The notes: a model not told the origin generated them from the sequence alone. Shown: positions 40,627-49,694, counted from the stretch's first letter. The stretch: DNA of 64,000 nt from Lentzea guizhouensis (GCF_001701025.1 NZ_CP016793.1:9548001-9612000), one strand, 5' to 3'. Made by a program: numbers and translations.

Positions 40627-41730
40627 ATGCAGGAGAAGACGAGGGACAGGTTCGTCGGCATCGGCGTCAGCTCCTACGAGCTGCTGCAGCCGTTGCAGCA
40701 CGCCGCGAGCGACGTGCTGGAGCTGCGTGCGCTCCTCAAGGGGTACGAGGGCGAGCCGCTGTCGGACCCGACCGAGGCCGAGGTCCGCGCGCACCTGCAG
40801 GCGGTCCGGCGCGACCGGCAGAACGGCGGCGCGCTGGTGGCGTTGTTCAGCGGCCACGCGGTGCCGGTCGCGGGCAAGCTGCGGCTGCAGGCCAGGGACA
40901 ACGACGGCGAGGCCGACGGCATCGCGATCGAGGACTTCGTGCTGTGGTGCGCGGCGTCCGGGGCGCACCAGGTGCTGGTCATCGTCGACGCTTGCTACTC
41001 GGGCACACAGCTGGACGACGCGCTGGGCACGATCGCGGAGATGCAGGAGCAGCTGCTCGCCGGGCAGATGCACTGGGCGGGCGTGCTGGTGTCGTGCTCC
41101 AGCGTCGAGACCGCGCGCGACGGGTTGTTCGGCGGCCGGCTGCGCAACCTGCTGCGCGGCGGCCCGAGCAAGGACGAGGACGTGTTGCGGTGGAGCGACC
41201 GCACGTCGCTCGTGGACGGCGGCACGGTCGGCACGGCGCTGCTGAACGCGTGGGACAGCGACGTGCAACGGCCGCGGTTCATGCAGTACGGGTCAGCGCA
41301 GCCGATGTTGCCCAACCCGCTCTACGCGCCGAACACCGTGGTCAAGCACCTGCTGCTGGCCGCGCGCGGCGGTGACTCGGCCGAGCACCGGTCGTGGTTC
41401 ACCGGCCGCACCGCCGAGGTCGACCGGGTCGTGGGCTGGGTCCGATCGGGCGTCGCCGGGCTGCGGGTGGTCACCGGGTCGCCCGGCAGCGGCAAGTCCG
41501 CCGTCGTCGGCCGGGTCGTGAGCCTGTCCAACGAAGCCGAGCGCGACCTGCTGCTGTCGTCCGGGCCGTCGTTCCGGCACGCCGACCCCGGTCCGTGTTC
41601 GGTCGACGCGGCCGTCCACGCCGCGATGGACGCCGACCGGGTCGCGGACCTGCTCAGCCGCCAGCTGGTCGCCGCAGGCTGGTCCCGCCCGACGGGCCGC
41701 GGGGTGCCGCCGAGCTGGTCGGCGTGGTGA
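40627..41730 (+). CDS. Caspase-like (C14) protease domain with NTPase Walker A, N-terminal half of a split gene
   Basis: The first 367 residues of what should be a 1300-residue protein. Residues 5-215 form a metacaspase/caspase-like domain with the catalytic dyad H77 (ALFSGHAVP) and C123 (IVDACYSGTQ). From about 255 a STAND/NACHT-like NTPase begins (WFTGRTAEVDRVVGWV) with Walker A GSPGSGKS at 284-291. The frame then reads into a false stop at 41730. The continuation, including Walker B, lies in the next frame. The break is at GGGG 41701-41704, where one extra G would restore the gene. The ATG follows a GGGGG ribosome site. Confidence 0.85.
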   Translation: MQEKTRDRFVGIGVSSYELLQPLQHAASDVLELRALLKGYEGEPLSDPTEAEVRAHLQAVRRDRQNGGALVALFSGHAVPVAGKLRLQARDNDGEADGIAIEDFVLWCAASGAHQVLVIVDACYSGTQLDDALGTIAEMQEQLLAGQMHWAGVLVSCSSVETARDGLFGGRLRNLLRGGPSKDEDVLRWSDRTSLVDGGTVGTALLNAWDSDVQRPRFMQYGSAQPMLPNPLYAPNTVVKHLLLAARGGDSAEHRSWFTGRTAEVDRVVGWVRSGVAGLRVVTGSPGSGKSAVVGRVVSLSNEAERDLLLSSGPSFRHADPGPCSVDAAVHAAMDADRVADLLSRQLVAAGWSRPTGRGVPPSWSAW

Positions 41731-44528
41731 GCGGGCTCGCCCAGCCACCGGTGCTGGTCGTCGACGGCCTGGACGAGGCGCGCGGCGAGTCGTTCTCGAT
41801 CGCCACGTCGTTGCTGACCAAGCTCGCGGACCACGCCGTCGTGATCGTGTCGACGCGGCAGGTGCACCGGGTCGTCGGTCGCGCTCCGCTGCTCACCGAG
41901 CTGTCTCCGATGGAGGTGCTGGACCTCGACGACGGCGGCAGCGAGGCCGACGTCCGGGACTACGTGGTGGCACGACTGGGAACGACCGTGCCGCAGTCCA
42001 CTGTGGACGAGCTGGCGGGGCTGCCGTTCCTGACCGCGTGGATGATCACCGACCAGCTGCTCTCCGACGGCGGTGCGGACCTCAAGCTGTCGCTGGACGC
42101 GGCGTTCGACCGGGAGCTCGCGAAGGTGCCGGCCGCGCGACCGTTGCTGACGGCGCTGACGTGGAGCTACGGCGCCGGGTTCCCCGAGGAGGAGTGGCGC
42201 GCGGTCGCGGAAGCCTTGTCGGGCGAGCGGTTCAGCCGCGACGACATCACCGCCGTGCTCACCGAGCTGGGCCGCCACATCGTGCAGGACGGCGAGGAGG
42301 GCACGGCGGTCTTCAAGCTGACGCACCAGACGTTCGCCGACCACCTGCGGCCGCAGTTCTCCCCCAGCCGCGACACGGTGTTCGCGCCGGGCGCGGAGAA
42401 GGTGGCGTGCGCGTTGATCGGCCTGTACCGGCAGCGGCTGGAGGCGGGTGTGCCACCGGACGTGCCGGGCTACCTGTGGAAGTACGCGTGGCGGCACTGC
42501 GGGCACGCGAGCGCGGAGGCGTTGGACGCGCTGCGCGCGCTGGCGACGATGAACCGGATGTTGTTGCCGGACATCGCACTCGCGGCCACGACGGCGGCGA
42601 ACGAGCTGGCGCACTGGGGCCGAGGTGACGAGGCGATCGAGCCGCTGGAGGAGGCCGCGTCGCACTTCCGCGCTCTGGTGCCGACGTTGCGGATGTACCT
42701 GGCGGACCTGGCCTTCGTGCTGAACCGGCTCGGCCTCCGGTACCGCGAGGCCGGGCGGCTGCAACACGCCGTGGCGCCCGCCGAGGAAGCCGTCGTGCGG
42801 TACCGGGAGCTGGTGGCGCGGACCCCGACGACCGCGGAGACCCTGACGCACAAACGACTTGCGCAACGCATCGCGAAGACGACCACGCAGCCGGGCGAGA
42901 ACCAGACGTACGTGGCGCACCTCAGCGGCGCCCTGGTCGACCTGAGCGGGCTCTACGCGATGCTCGGCCGCCGGCACGAGGCGTTGTCGACGGCACGCGA
43001 CGCCGTTGCCGCGGTGGACACCGACGCCCCGCTGGCCCGCGCGATGATGTGCCTCGCGACCCGGTGCAACGAGACCGGACGGCGGTACGAGGCGATGCAC
43101 CGGTCGAAGCAGGCCGTCGAGCTGTACTACGCGCTGGCGCAGACGAACCCGTTGTACCTGGCGGACCTGGTGACCGCGCTGGTCGAGCTGAGCCGCGACT
43201 TCCTCTCCCTGGGGCGGTTGTCCGACACCGACCGCACCACCCAGCAGGCCGCGGAGATCAACGGCACGCTCGGCCGGCACGCCGCGTTCGAGCCGCAGCT
43301 CGCCGACGCCGCGCTCGCGTTGAGCGTCGCCTACAGCATGGTCGGTCGCACCGAGGAGGCGCTGAACTCCGCCCGCAAGGCCGCGGAGCTCGCCGAGGGG
43401 CTGCGGATCCACGGGCAGGCGCTGCACAACCTGATGCGCCGCCAGCGCGACGCCGAGAAGCCGCGCGAGGCGATGGTGACCGGGCTGCGGACGATCGAGG
43501 TGTGCCTGCTGCCGGGACACGAGCACCGGCTGTCGACGCTCGCGGCGGCGTTGTTCACGCTCGACACGGTCTGCGCGCGGCTGGGGCAGCCGGAGATCGT
43601 CGAGGAGGCGTGGGACCGGGTCGTGGAGCGGTTCACCGGACCGCACCTGGCGACGTTGCTGATGCTGCGGGCGGCGGCGACCACGGCGGGCGACCCGGCG
43701 GTGGCGAAGTGGCTGTGCCAGGCGCTCACGCACGTCGGCCAGTCCCGGCAGGCGCGGCACGACGTGCACGACATCGCCCGCCGCCACCACGACTTCTACC
43801 GCGCCTCCGGGCGGCCGTGGCCGTGGGACAGCACGCCGGACTGGCTCACGGTGGACCGCGGGCTGCTCAGGACCGCCCGCAGGTGGGTGTTCGCGCGGTC
43901 CTACGTCGAGGAGCGCGCGGTCCTGCTGGCGCACCCCGAGCTGCTGTCGGCCGATGCCGACGTGGCGGTGACCGAGGCGTTGTACGGCACCAGCCTGATC
44001 GAGGCCCAGGTCATCCAGTCGCGCCGAACGACCGCGCAGGCCCAGGGGGTCGAGCTGGCGTACCGGCCGTGGCTGCTCGCGAGCCTCGCCGACGAGTTCG
44101 TCGACGCCACCCCGGCACGCCGCCGCGAGCTGCTCGCCGTGCGGCGCGGCGAGCTGCTGGACAAGGAAGTGCTGCGCACCGTGCGGGACAACCGGCCGGT
44201 GCACGCGTTGCTGCTGCTCGCCGACTCCGACACCGACGTGCTCGACCTCGTGCTGGACGCGCTGGAGAACCCGCCGCGGGCCACCGAGGTCCTGCGCGGG
44301 CTGGCCTCCGGTGCCTCACCGCAGGCGTTGACCCAGGCCGTGGTCGCGCTGGAGCCGCACCCGCTGGCCGCGCTGTACAAGGTCGTCGCACGGGTCAGGG
44401 CGGGCGACGAGCGGCTGGCGTTGCCGGTGGCGGAGCGGCGCCTGGGGTGGATCCACGAGCTGACCTACCTGGTGCCCGCGAACCTGAAGCTGCTCACCCT
44501 CATCCGCAAGCTCGCCGAGGAGTCCTGA
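41727..44528 (+). CDS. STAND-type NTPase and TPR region, C-terminal part of the caspase gene
   Basis: Begins in the second frame of the split gene, with coding similarity already evident from about 41703. Walker B is VLVVDGLDEA, then a sensor segment (HAVVIVSTRQV) and the winged-helix part of a NACHT-like NTPase (to about 42480). Roughly ten helical TPR-like repeats follow (AHWGRGDEAIEPLEEAASHF, LNRLGLRYREAGRLQHAVAP, ALSVAYSMVGRTEEALNSAR) and a C-terminal helical region. The layout effector-NTPase-repeats is that of STAND switch proteins, in which repeats sense a signal and NTP-driven assembly activates the protease. Its stop overlaps the start of the lipase gene (ATGA), so the two are coupled. 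Confidence 0.8.
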   Translation: MSGLAQPPVLVVDGLDEARGESFSIATSLLTKLADHAVVIVSTRQVHRVVGRAPLLTELSPMEVLDLDDGGSEADVRDYVVARLGTTVPQSTVDELAGLPFLTAWMITDQLLSDGGADLKLSLDAAFDRELAKVPAARPLLTALTWSYGAGFPEEEWRAVAEALSGERFSRDDITAVLTELGRHIVQDGEEGTAVFKLTHQTFADHLRPQFSPSRDTVFAPGAEKVACALIGLYRQRLEAGVPPDVPGYLWKYAWRHCGHASAEALDALRALATMNRMLLPDIALAATTAANELAHWGRGDEAIEPLEEAASHFRALVPTLRMYLADLAFVLNRLGLRYREAGRLQHAVAPAEEAVVRYRELVARTPTTAETLTHKRLAQRIAKTTTQPGENQTYVAHLSGALVDLSGLYAMLGRRHEALSTARDAVAAVDTDAPLARAMMCLATRCNETGRRYEAMHRSKQAVELYYALAQTNPLYLADLVTALVELSRDFLSLGRLSDTDRTTQQAAEINGTLGRHAAFEPQLADAALALSVAYSMVGRTEEALNSARKAAELAEGLRIHGQALHNLMRRQRDAEKPREAMVTGLRTIEVCLLPGHEHRLSTLAAALFTLDTVCARLGQPEIVEEAWDRVVERFTGPHLATLLMLRAAATTAGDPAVAKWLCQALTHVGQSRQARHDVHDIARRHHDFYRASGRPWPWDSTPDWLTVDRGLLRTARRWVFARSYVEERAVLLAHPELLSADADVAVTEALYGTSLIEAQVIQSRRTTAQAQGVELAYRPWLLASLADEFVDATPARRRELLAVRRGELLDKEVLRTVRDNRPVHALLLLADSDTDVLDLVLDALENPPRATEVLRGLASGASPQALTQAVVALEPHPLAALYKVVARVRAGDERLALPVAERRLGWIHELTYLVPANLKLLTLIRKLAEES

Positions 44529-45853
44529 TGAGTGATCTCGTCGTCGTCCTGCCCGGCATCCTCGGCAGCACGCTGCGCGACGAGGACGGCATGGTCTGGG
44601 AGGTGTCCGGGCGGGCCGCGCTGAGGGCCGTGCTGACGCTGGGACGCAGCCTGCGGCGGCTCAAGCTGCCCGCGGGGATCGGCGACGAGCACCCGCAGGA
44701 CGGCATCGAACCCGTGGGGCTGATGACCGACCTGCACGTCATCCCGGGCATCTGGACGCCGTTGAAGGGCTACGACCGGGTGACGCGGCGGATGAACTCG
44801 CTCGGCTACACCGTGGAGAAGGGCAACCTGCTGCTCTTCGCCTACGACTGGCGGCTGTCGAACCGGTACAACGGCGCGTTGCTGGCCCGGCGGGTGGACG
44901 AGGCGCTCGACCGGATCGGCCCTGATGCCAAGGTCAGCTTCGTGTGCCACTCGATGGGCGGGCTGGTCGCGCGGTGGTGCGTCGAGCAGTGCGGGATGGC
45001 CGAGCGCACGGACAGGCTGATCACCATGGGCACGCCGTACCGAGGGGCGGCCTCGGCGTTGGAACAGCTGGTCAACGGGGTGCGCAAGGGACTGGGGCCG
45101 TTGGCGGTCGACCTGACGGAGTTCGCCCGGTCGATGCCGTCGCTGCACCAGCTGTTGCCCGAGTACGCCTGCATCGAGTCACCGAACGGCCTGGTCAAGA
45201 CCACGGAGATGACGTTGCCGGAGCTCGACACGAAGATGGTCACGGACGCGATGGCGTTCCACGGCGCGTTGACCGACTCGTTCGCCGACCAGACGTACGC
45301 GATCGTCGGCGGCAAGCAGCCCACGGCGACCACGGCGAAGATCGCCGACGGCAAGGTCACCTGCTATCGCACGTATGAGGGCGAGGAGCTCTACGGCGAC
45401 GCGACCGTGCCGATGGTCGGTGGCGCGCGCAAGGGACTGACGCTGTCGTCGAACACGTTGCACCGGGTGACCGAGCAGCACACGTCGCTGCAGGACAACG
45501 CCGCGGTGCTGGACATGGTGGAGTCGTTCCTGACCTCCAAGAACATCGTGCCGAGGAACGTCGCGGTCACGGAACCGCAGGTGAGCGTGCCCGACCTCGC
45601 GCTGGTCGGTGAGGAGCTGGAGGTCGTCGTCGAGCTGCGCGGCACTCCTGCCCGCGCGGTGAAGGTGGCGTTGCTCGACGAGAACGGCAAACAGGTCGAA
45701 GCACGCGTCCCGGCGATCTCCGAGTCGATGGTGGTCAAATTCGGTGAATTGGCCCCCGGCGCGTATTACGTGCAGGTCAGCGGCACCGCGGTGGGTGCTC
45801 CGGTGGTCCCGGTGACCTCCGCGGTGCTCGTCATGGATTGCCCCGAGGTCTGA
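44528..45853 (+). CDS. LCAT/PGAP1-type alpha/beta hydrolase (lipase/acyltransferase)
   Basis: A 441-residue alpha/beta hydrolase. VVVLPGILGSTLRDEDGMVW is the LCAT-type oxyanion strand-loop, and the nucleophile serine is in FVCHSMGGLVARW. The acid and histidine are probably in DATVPM and LHRVTEQHTSL (about residues 295-320). The last 100 residues form an Ig-like beta domain. Enzymes of this family deacylate phospholipids or move acyl chains. There is no signal peptide, so it acts in the cytoplasm or on the inner membrane face. Four-base overlap with the caspase/NTPase gene suggests a toxin-like lipase partner. Confidence 0.88.
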   Translation: MSDLVVVLPGILGSTLRDEDGMVWEVSGRAALRAVLTLGRSLRRLKLPAGIGDEHPQDGIEPVGLMTDLHVIPGIWTPLKGYDRVTRRMNSLGYTVEKGNLLLFAYDWRLSNRYNGALLARRVDEALDRIGPDAKVSFVCHSMGGLVARWCVEQCGMAERTDRLITMGTPYRGAASALEQLVNGVRKGLGPLAVDLTEFARSMPSLHQLLPEYACIESPNGLVKTTEMTLPELDTKMVTDAMAFHGALTDSFADQTYAIVGGKQPTATTAKIADGKVTCYRTYEGEELYGDATVPMVGGARKGLTLSSNTLHRVTEQHTSLQDNAAVLDMVESFLTSKNIVPRNVAVTEPQVSVPDLALVGEELEVVVELRGTPARAVKVALLDENGKQVEARVPAISESMVVKFGELAPGAYYVQVSGTAVGAPVVPVTSAVLVMDCPEV

Positions 45854-45889
45854 CCAGGGGGACGATGACCGGGTCACGGAGGAGGCGCG

Positions 45890-47653
45890 ATGACCACGAT
45901 CAAGCCAACACCGGTAGTACCCCATCCCGGGGCGGCGCGAGCCCGGCCGAAGGGGTCCTACTTCCTGTCCCTCTTCCGGACCACCGATCCCAAGCAGATC
46001 GGGATCATGTACCTCACGACGTCGTTCGTGTTCTTCATGATCGGCGGTCTGATGGCGCTGCTGATGCGCGCCGAGCTGGGCCGGCCGGGCCTGCAGTTCC
46101 TGTCGAACGAGCAGTACAACCAGCTGTTCACCATGCACGGCACGATCATGTTGCTGCTGTACGCGACGCCGATCCTGTTCGGGTTCGCGAACTTCATCCT
46201 GCCGCTGCAGATCGGCTCGCCGGACGTCGCGTTCCCGCGCCTGAACGCCTTCTCGTACTGGCTGTACCTGTTCGGTGCCATCGTCACCGTCGCCGGCTTC
46301 GTGACACCCGGCGGTGCGGCGGACTTCGGCTGGTTCGCCTACACCCCGTTGTCGTCGGCGACGCACTCACCGGGTGTCGGCGCGGACCTGTGGATCATGG
46401 GTCTGGCGGTGTCCGGCCTGGGCACGATCCTCGGCGCCGTCAACATGATCACCACCGTCGTGTGCCTGCGGGCGCCGGGCATGACGATGTTCCGGATGCC
46501 GGTCTTCACCTGGAACATCCTGGTGACCGCCGTGCTGATCCTGCTGGCGTTCCCGATCCTCACGGCCGCGTTGATGGGTCTGGCCGCCGACCGGCACCTC
46601 GGCGCGCACGTCTTCGACCCGGCCAACGGCGGCGTGATCCTGTGGCAGCACCTGTTCTGGTTCTTCGGCCACCCCGAGGTGTACATCGTCGCGTTGCCGT
46701 TCTTCGGGATCGTGACCGAGATCTTCCCGGTGTTCAGCCGCAAACCGCTGTTCGGCTACAAGGGCCTGGTGTTCGCGACGCTGGCGATCGCGATGCTGTC
46801 CGTGGCGGTGTGGGCGCACCACATGTACGCGACGGGCGCGGTGCTGCTGCCGTTCTTCGCGCTGATGACGTTCCTGATCGCGGTGCCGACGGGCATCAAG
46901 TTCTTCAACTGGATCGGCACGATGTGGAAGGGGCAGCTGACGTTCGAGACGCCGATGCTGTTCTCGATCGGCTTCCTCGTGACGTTCCTCTTCGGCGGCC
47001 TGTCCGGGATCCTGCTGGCCTCACCGCCGCTCGACTTCCACGTGTCCGACACGTACTTCGTGGTGGCGCACTTCCACTACGTGCTGTTCGGCACGATCGT
47101 GTTCGCCACCTACGCGGGCATCTACTTCTGGTTCCCGAAGATGACCGGGCGGATGCTCAACGAACCGCTCGGCAAGCTGCACTTCTGGACGACGTTCCTC
47201 GGCTTCCACGGCACGTTCCTGGTGCAGCACTGGCTGGGCAACGAGGGCATGCCGCGGCGCTACGCCGACTACCTGCCCTCGGACAACTTCACCACCCTGA
47301 ACACGATCTCCACCATCAGCTCGTTCGTGCTCGGCGCGTCCGTGCTGCCGTTCGTGTGGAACGTCTTCCGCTCCTACCGCTACGGCGACCCGGCCCCGGA
47401 CGACGACCCGTGGGGCTACGGCAACTCGCTGGAGTGGGCCACGACCTCACCCCCGCCGCGGCACAACTTCAAGGAGCTGCCCCGCATCCGCTCCGAGCGG
47501 CCGGCGTTCGAGCTGCACTACCCGCACATGGTCGAGCGGATGCGGGAGGAGGCGCACTTCTCGCTGACCAAACCGGAGGAGCGCCGGGTCGGCAACGACG
47601 ACATCACTGAGAAGACGCTCGCCTCCACCCACCGCGAGGACGAGACGGAGTAG
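45890..47653 (+). CDS. ctaD: Cytochrome c oxidase subunit I (aa3 type)
   Basis: A 587-residue membrane protein with twelve transmembrane helices and all metal ligands: FTMHGTIM (haem a ligand), HPEVYI with the histidine-tyrosine cross-link for CuB, the HH pair in VWAHHMY, and HFHYVLF for haem a3 and a. It is the catalytic subunit of the terminal oxidase of respiration. No other ctaC/ctaE genes are near, as is usual for actinobacterial ctaD. GGAGGAGGCG precedes the ATG by a few bases. Confidence 0.96.
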   Translation: MTTIKPTPVVPHPGAARARPKGSYFLSLFRTTDPKQIGIMYLTTSFVFFMIGGLMALLMRAELGRPGLQFLSNEQYNQLFTMHGTIMLLLYATPILFGFANFILPLQIGSPDVAFPRLNAFSYWLYLFGAIVTVAGFVTPGGAADFGWFAYTPLSSATHSPGVGADLWIMGLAVSGLGTILGAVNMITTVVCLRAPGMTMFRMPVFTWNILVTAVLILLAFPILTAALMGLAADRHLGAHVFDPANGGVILWQHLFWFFGHPEVYIVALPFFGIVTEIFPVFSRKPLFGYKGLVFATLAIAMLSVAVWAHHMYATGAVLLPFFALMTFLIAVPTGIKFFNWIGTMWKGQLTFETPMLFSIGFLVTFLFGGLSGILLASPPLDFHVSDTYFVVAHFHYVLFGTIVFATYAGIYFWFPKMTGRMLNEPLGKLHFWTTFLGFHGTFLVQHWLGNEGMPRRYADYLPSDNFTTLNTISTISSFVLGASVLPFVWNVFRSYRYGDPAPDDDPWGYGNSLEWATTSPPPRHNFKELPRIRSERPAFELHYPHMVERMREEAHFSLTKPEERRVGNDDITEKTLASTHREDETE

Positions 47654-47654
47654 C

Positions 47655-48467
47655 TCAGCGCTTGCCCGGCAGCAGGCCCGCCGCGAGGACGGCCTGGCTG
47701 AGCGGCGCGCCGAGCTGGAGGTAGCGCTGCTTCTCCTGCTCGCTCAGCACGTCGTACGCGGGCGCGTTCATGCGGTCGGTGTTGTCCTCGACGCGCTGCC
47801 GCAGCTCCCGCCCGGCCTCCGTCAGCGTCCCCTCCGCCGTGACCAGCCCACGTTGCCGGAGGTCCTCGGTGGTCGCCGCCCACTGCTCCTCCGACCAGCC
47901 GCGGGTCTTGCGCAGGGTCTCGGCCGGCACCTCACCCGACGCCGCGTGCAGCACCAGCGCCTCGATGCCGGTGAGCCCCTCCTGCAGCAACGCCGCCAGG
48001 TGCCCGTCACCCCGGAACTCCCGCAGCAGCGTCTGCGCGTGCCACAGCCGCAACAGCGTGTCCTCCGGCCACTCCAGCCCCGCGTGCGCCGCGAACAACG
48101 TGCGCCCGAACGCCAGCTCCGTCGACCTCTGCGCCGCCCGCGTCGCCAGCCCGGTGATCTCCTCGAGGTCGTCCGGCAACACCGGCCGCAACGCCTCCTC
48201 CACCGCCTCCAGCCGCAACGCGAGCATCTGCTCCGGCGTGACCTTCTCCCACGCCGCCGGAATGCGCGCCTTCACCAGCGCGGGGTTGAAGTTGTAGAAG
48301 GTGGCCACCACGACCTCGCCGCTCACCGCCCCGAGCGCCGCCGCCCGTGACGCGAAGTACCCGCCGGCCCGGTCCAGCCCCACCTGCGCGTACCGGCTGT
48401 CCGCCTGGGGGACGAAGTAGATCATCGCGTGCACGGCTTCGAGCGAACGCCACAGGTTCCTGATCAT
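47655..48467 (-). CDS. SCO6745/SalK-like family protein
   Basis: A 270-residue protein of a family frequent in actinomycetes. It starts RNLWRSLEAVHAMIYFVPQA and continues DRAGGYFASRAAALGAVSGE and ATFYNFNPALVKARIPAAWE. The C-terminal 90 residues resemble a winged helix (TRGWSEEQWAATTEDLRQRG, LVTAEGTLTEAGRELRQRVE). Some members lie in natural-product clusters, but the function is unknown. It is convergent with ctaD with a one-base gap. Its promoter region contains the MITE-like hairpin at 48476-48582. Confidence 0.85.
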   Translation of the reverse strand: MIRNLWRSLEAVHAMIYFVPQADSRYAQVGLDRAGGYFASRAAALGAVSGEVVVATFYNFNPALVKARIPAAWEKVTPEQMLALRLEAVEEALRPVLPDDLEEITGLATRAAQRSTELAFGRTLFAAHAGLEWPEDTLLRLWHAQTLLREFRGDGHLAALLQEGLTGIEALVLHAASGEVPAETLRKTRGWSEEQWAATTEDLRQRGLVTAEGTLTEAGRELRQRVEDNTDRMNAPAYDVLSEQEKQRYLQLGAPLSQAVLAAGLLPGKR

Positions 48468-48475
48468 GCTCTTAA

Positions 48476-48582
48476 CCTAGTGGCATGACTCGGCACGTGG
48501 GCGGAGAATTCACGCTCAGCAGGCCACCTCGCGGCCGTCTGACCGCGAATTCTCCGGCAACGTTCCGAGCCACACCACTAGG
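48476..48582. repeat. MITE-like 107-bp imperfect palindrome flanked by CTAG
   Basis: Left arm 48476-48511 and right arm 48547-48582 are inverted repeats matching at about 29 of 36 bases, with exact blocks CCTAGTGG and CGGAGAATTC; partial pairing continues inward. CTAG at both edges may be a target-site duplication around an element with TGG...CCA ends. It contains no gene. It sits in the promoter region of two divergent genes. Confidence 0.55.
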
Positions 48583-48613
48583 CGGTACTGCCCCGTTAGT
48601 CAGCAGCCGAAAA

Positions 48614-48636
48614 TTGTCAGACCCCTCTGCGATGCT
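48614..48636 (+). promoter_or_regulatory. Near-consensus RecA-NDp-type promoter of the DUF4240 gene
   Basis: TTGTCAGAC, 8 bases, GATGCT. The first half is identical to the one before the RecB-like nuclease gene; the -10 differs from TANNNT at one base. It ends seven bases before GTG 48644, the same spacing as at the nuclease gene. Confidence 0.4.
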
Positions 48637-48643
48637 TCTCCAC

Positions 48644-49180
48644 GTGACCCCGACCGCCTTCTGGCAGCTCATCGCCGACGCCCGCGCGGCCGTCGACGAC
48701 CCGTCCGACTGCTGCGCCGTGGTCACCGCCACCACCGCCCGCCTGGCCGCGCTCCCGCCCGCCGAGATCATGTCCGCCCAGCAGGTCTTCTGGGACCTGA
48801 TGGCGTTCTCCTACTCCGGCGACCTCTGGGCCGCCGCCTACGTGATCAACGGCGGCTGTTCCGACGACGGCTTCGAGTACTTCCGCGGCTGGCTCCTCAC
48901 CCAGGGCGAGGCCGCCTACACCGCAGCGGTCACCACCCCCGACACGCTCGCCGGTCTCCCCGCCGTGATCGCCGCCGCCGAGTCGGACGAGGAACTGGAG
49001 TGCGAGGCAGCCCTGGGCATCGCCTGGGACGCCCACCTCACCGCCACCGGCATGCGCCTGCCCCAGGACGCCTTCACGGTCAGCTACCCGGAGATCCGCC
49101 TGGACTGGCACGACGACTTCGACGACGACGCGGGCATCGAACGCCTGCTGCCCCGGCTGACGGCCCTGTACGACGACTGA
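48644..49180 (+). CDS. DUF4240 domain-containing protein
   Basis: A 178-residue protein with the DUF4240 N-terminal pattern TPTAFWQLIADARAA and the conserved AAYVINGGCSDDGFEYFRGW and LLTQGEAAYTAAV blocks. Family function is unknown. I choose GTG 48644 because a promoter -10-like hexamer covers the ATG at 48632 and because a leaderless GTG then lies seven bases after it. Longer open frames upstream run into the MITE-like hairpin. The 3' end overlaps the convergent membrane-protein frame. Confidence 0.85.
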   Translation: MTPTAFWQLIADARAAVDDPSDCCAVVTATTARLAALPPAEIMSAQQVFWDLMAFSYSGDLWAAAYVINGGCSDDGFEYFRGWLLTQGEAAYTAAVTTPDTLAGLPAVIAAAESDEELECEAALGIAWDAHLTATGMRLPQDAFTVSYPEIRLDWHDDFDDDAGIERLLPRLTALYDD

Positions 49181-49632
49181 CCCGCCACTGCGGTGGGCAT
49201 GCCGCTCACCGCAACCTGATGGCTGCGGCGTGGTGGCCTGCCCACATGCGCTTCCGCGACGAGCACGCCGAACGCCACGTGGTCCAGCCACTGCGGCACG
49301 CGCGGCAGCGCCCGGACCTCCGGACACCGCCGCCCGATGACCTCCAGGTCGAGTGCGGCGATCAGCAGCCCGGCCACCGCGCCACCGACCACGCCTCGCA
49401 CCTGCAGGCGTGCGAGCACGAACGCCCACCACGCCGACACCCCGACGTGGACGACCGCGCCCCGCACCAACGTGCCGACGAGCGTCGAAGACTCCGATCC
49501 CCGCTTCGCCACCGGCACCAGTGAGGCGGCGGCTTTGGTGGCCTGCAGGGGATCGCGGCCCGTCGCGAGCGCGTGCAGCGTCGACGGCAAGCCGCTCAGC
49601 ACCACCGCGACCACGAACCGGCGCAGGCTCAC
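49084..49632 (-). CDS. Small multi-pass membrane protein, unknown
   Basis: A frame of 182 residues from GTG 49632. About four hydrophobic segments lie in residues 3-120 (FVVAVVLSGLPSTLHAL, AVVHVGVSAWWAFVLARL, VVGGAVAGLLIAALDL, HVAFGVLVAEAHV). The last 55 residues are unlike a membrane protein and overlap the end of the DUF4240 gene by 97 bases. A natural end nearer 49200 lost by a frame change is therefore possible. A hairpin (49633-49664) lies immediately before the start. No family recognised. Confidence 0.6.
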   Translation of the reverse strand: MSLRRFVVAVVLSGLPSTLHALATGRDPLQATKAAASLVPVAKRGSESSTLVGTLVRGAVVHVGVSAWWAFVLARLQVRGVVGGAVAGLLIAALDLEVIGRRCPEVRALPRVPQWLDHVAFGVLVAEAHVGRPPRRSHQVAVSGMPTAVAGQSSYRAVSRGSRRSMPASSSKSSCQSRRISG

Positions 49633-49669
49633 GCAGGGGGTACTCCCTCGCCGGGATCCCCTGCATCTC

Positions 49670-49692
49670 ACCGCACTCGGCGACACCGACAA
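49670..49692 (-). promoter_or_regulatory. Weak RecA-NDp-like promoter of the membrane-protein gene
   Basis: TTGTCGGTG, 8 bases, TGCGGT on the minus strand. The upstream half is exact; the -10 has one mismatch to TANNNT. It lies between the vWA gene stop and the gene at 49084-49632. Confidence 0.3.
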
Positions 49693-49694
49693 GA

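Noticed and set aside
41322..44204. A 960-codon open frame on the minus strand
   Set aside because: It is the antisense shadow of the NTPase/TPR gene; it is rich in arginine, histidine and glutamine with no motifs, whereas the plus strand carries recognisable domains.
43049..45853. A 934-residue version of the LCAT-type hydrolase
   Set aside because: The upstream 490 residues are a shadow of the TPR gene; the ATG at 44528 follows directly on the stop of that gene and starts the conserved LCAT motif.
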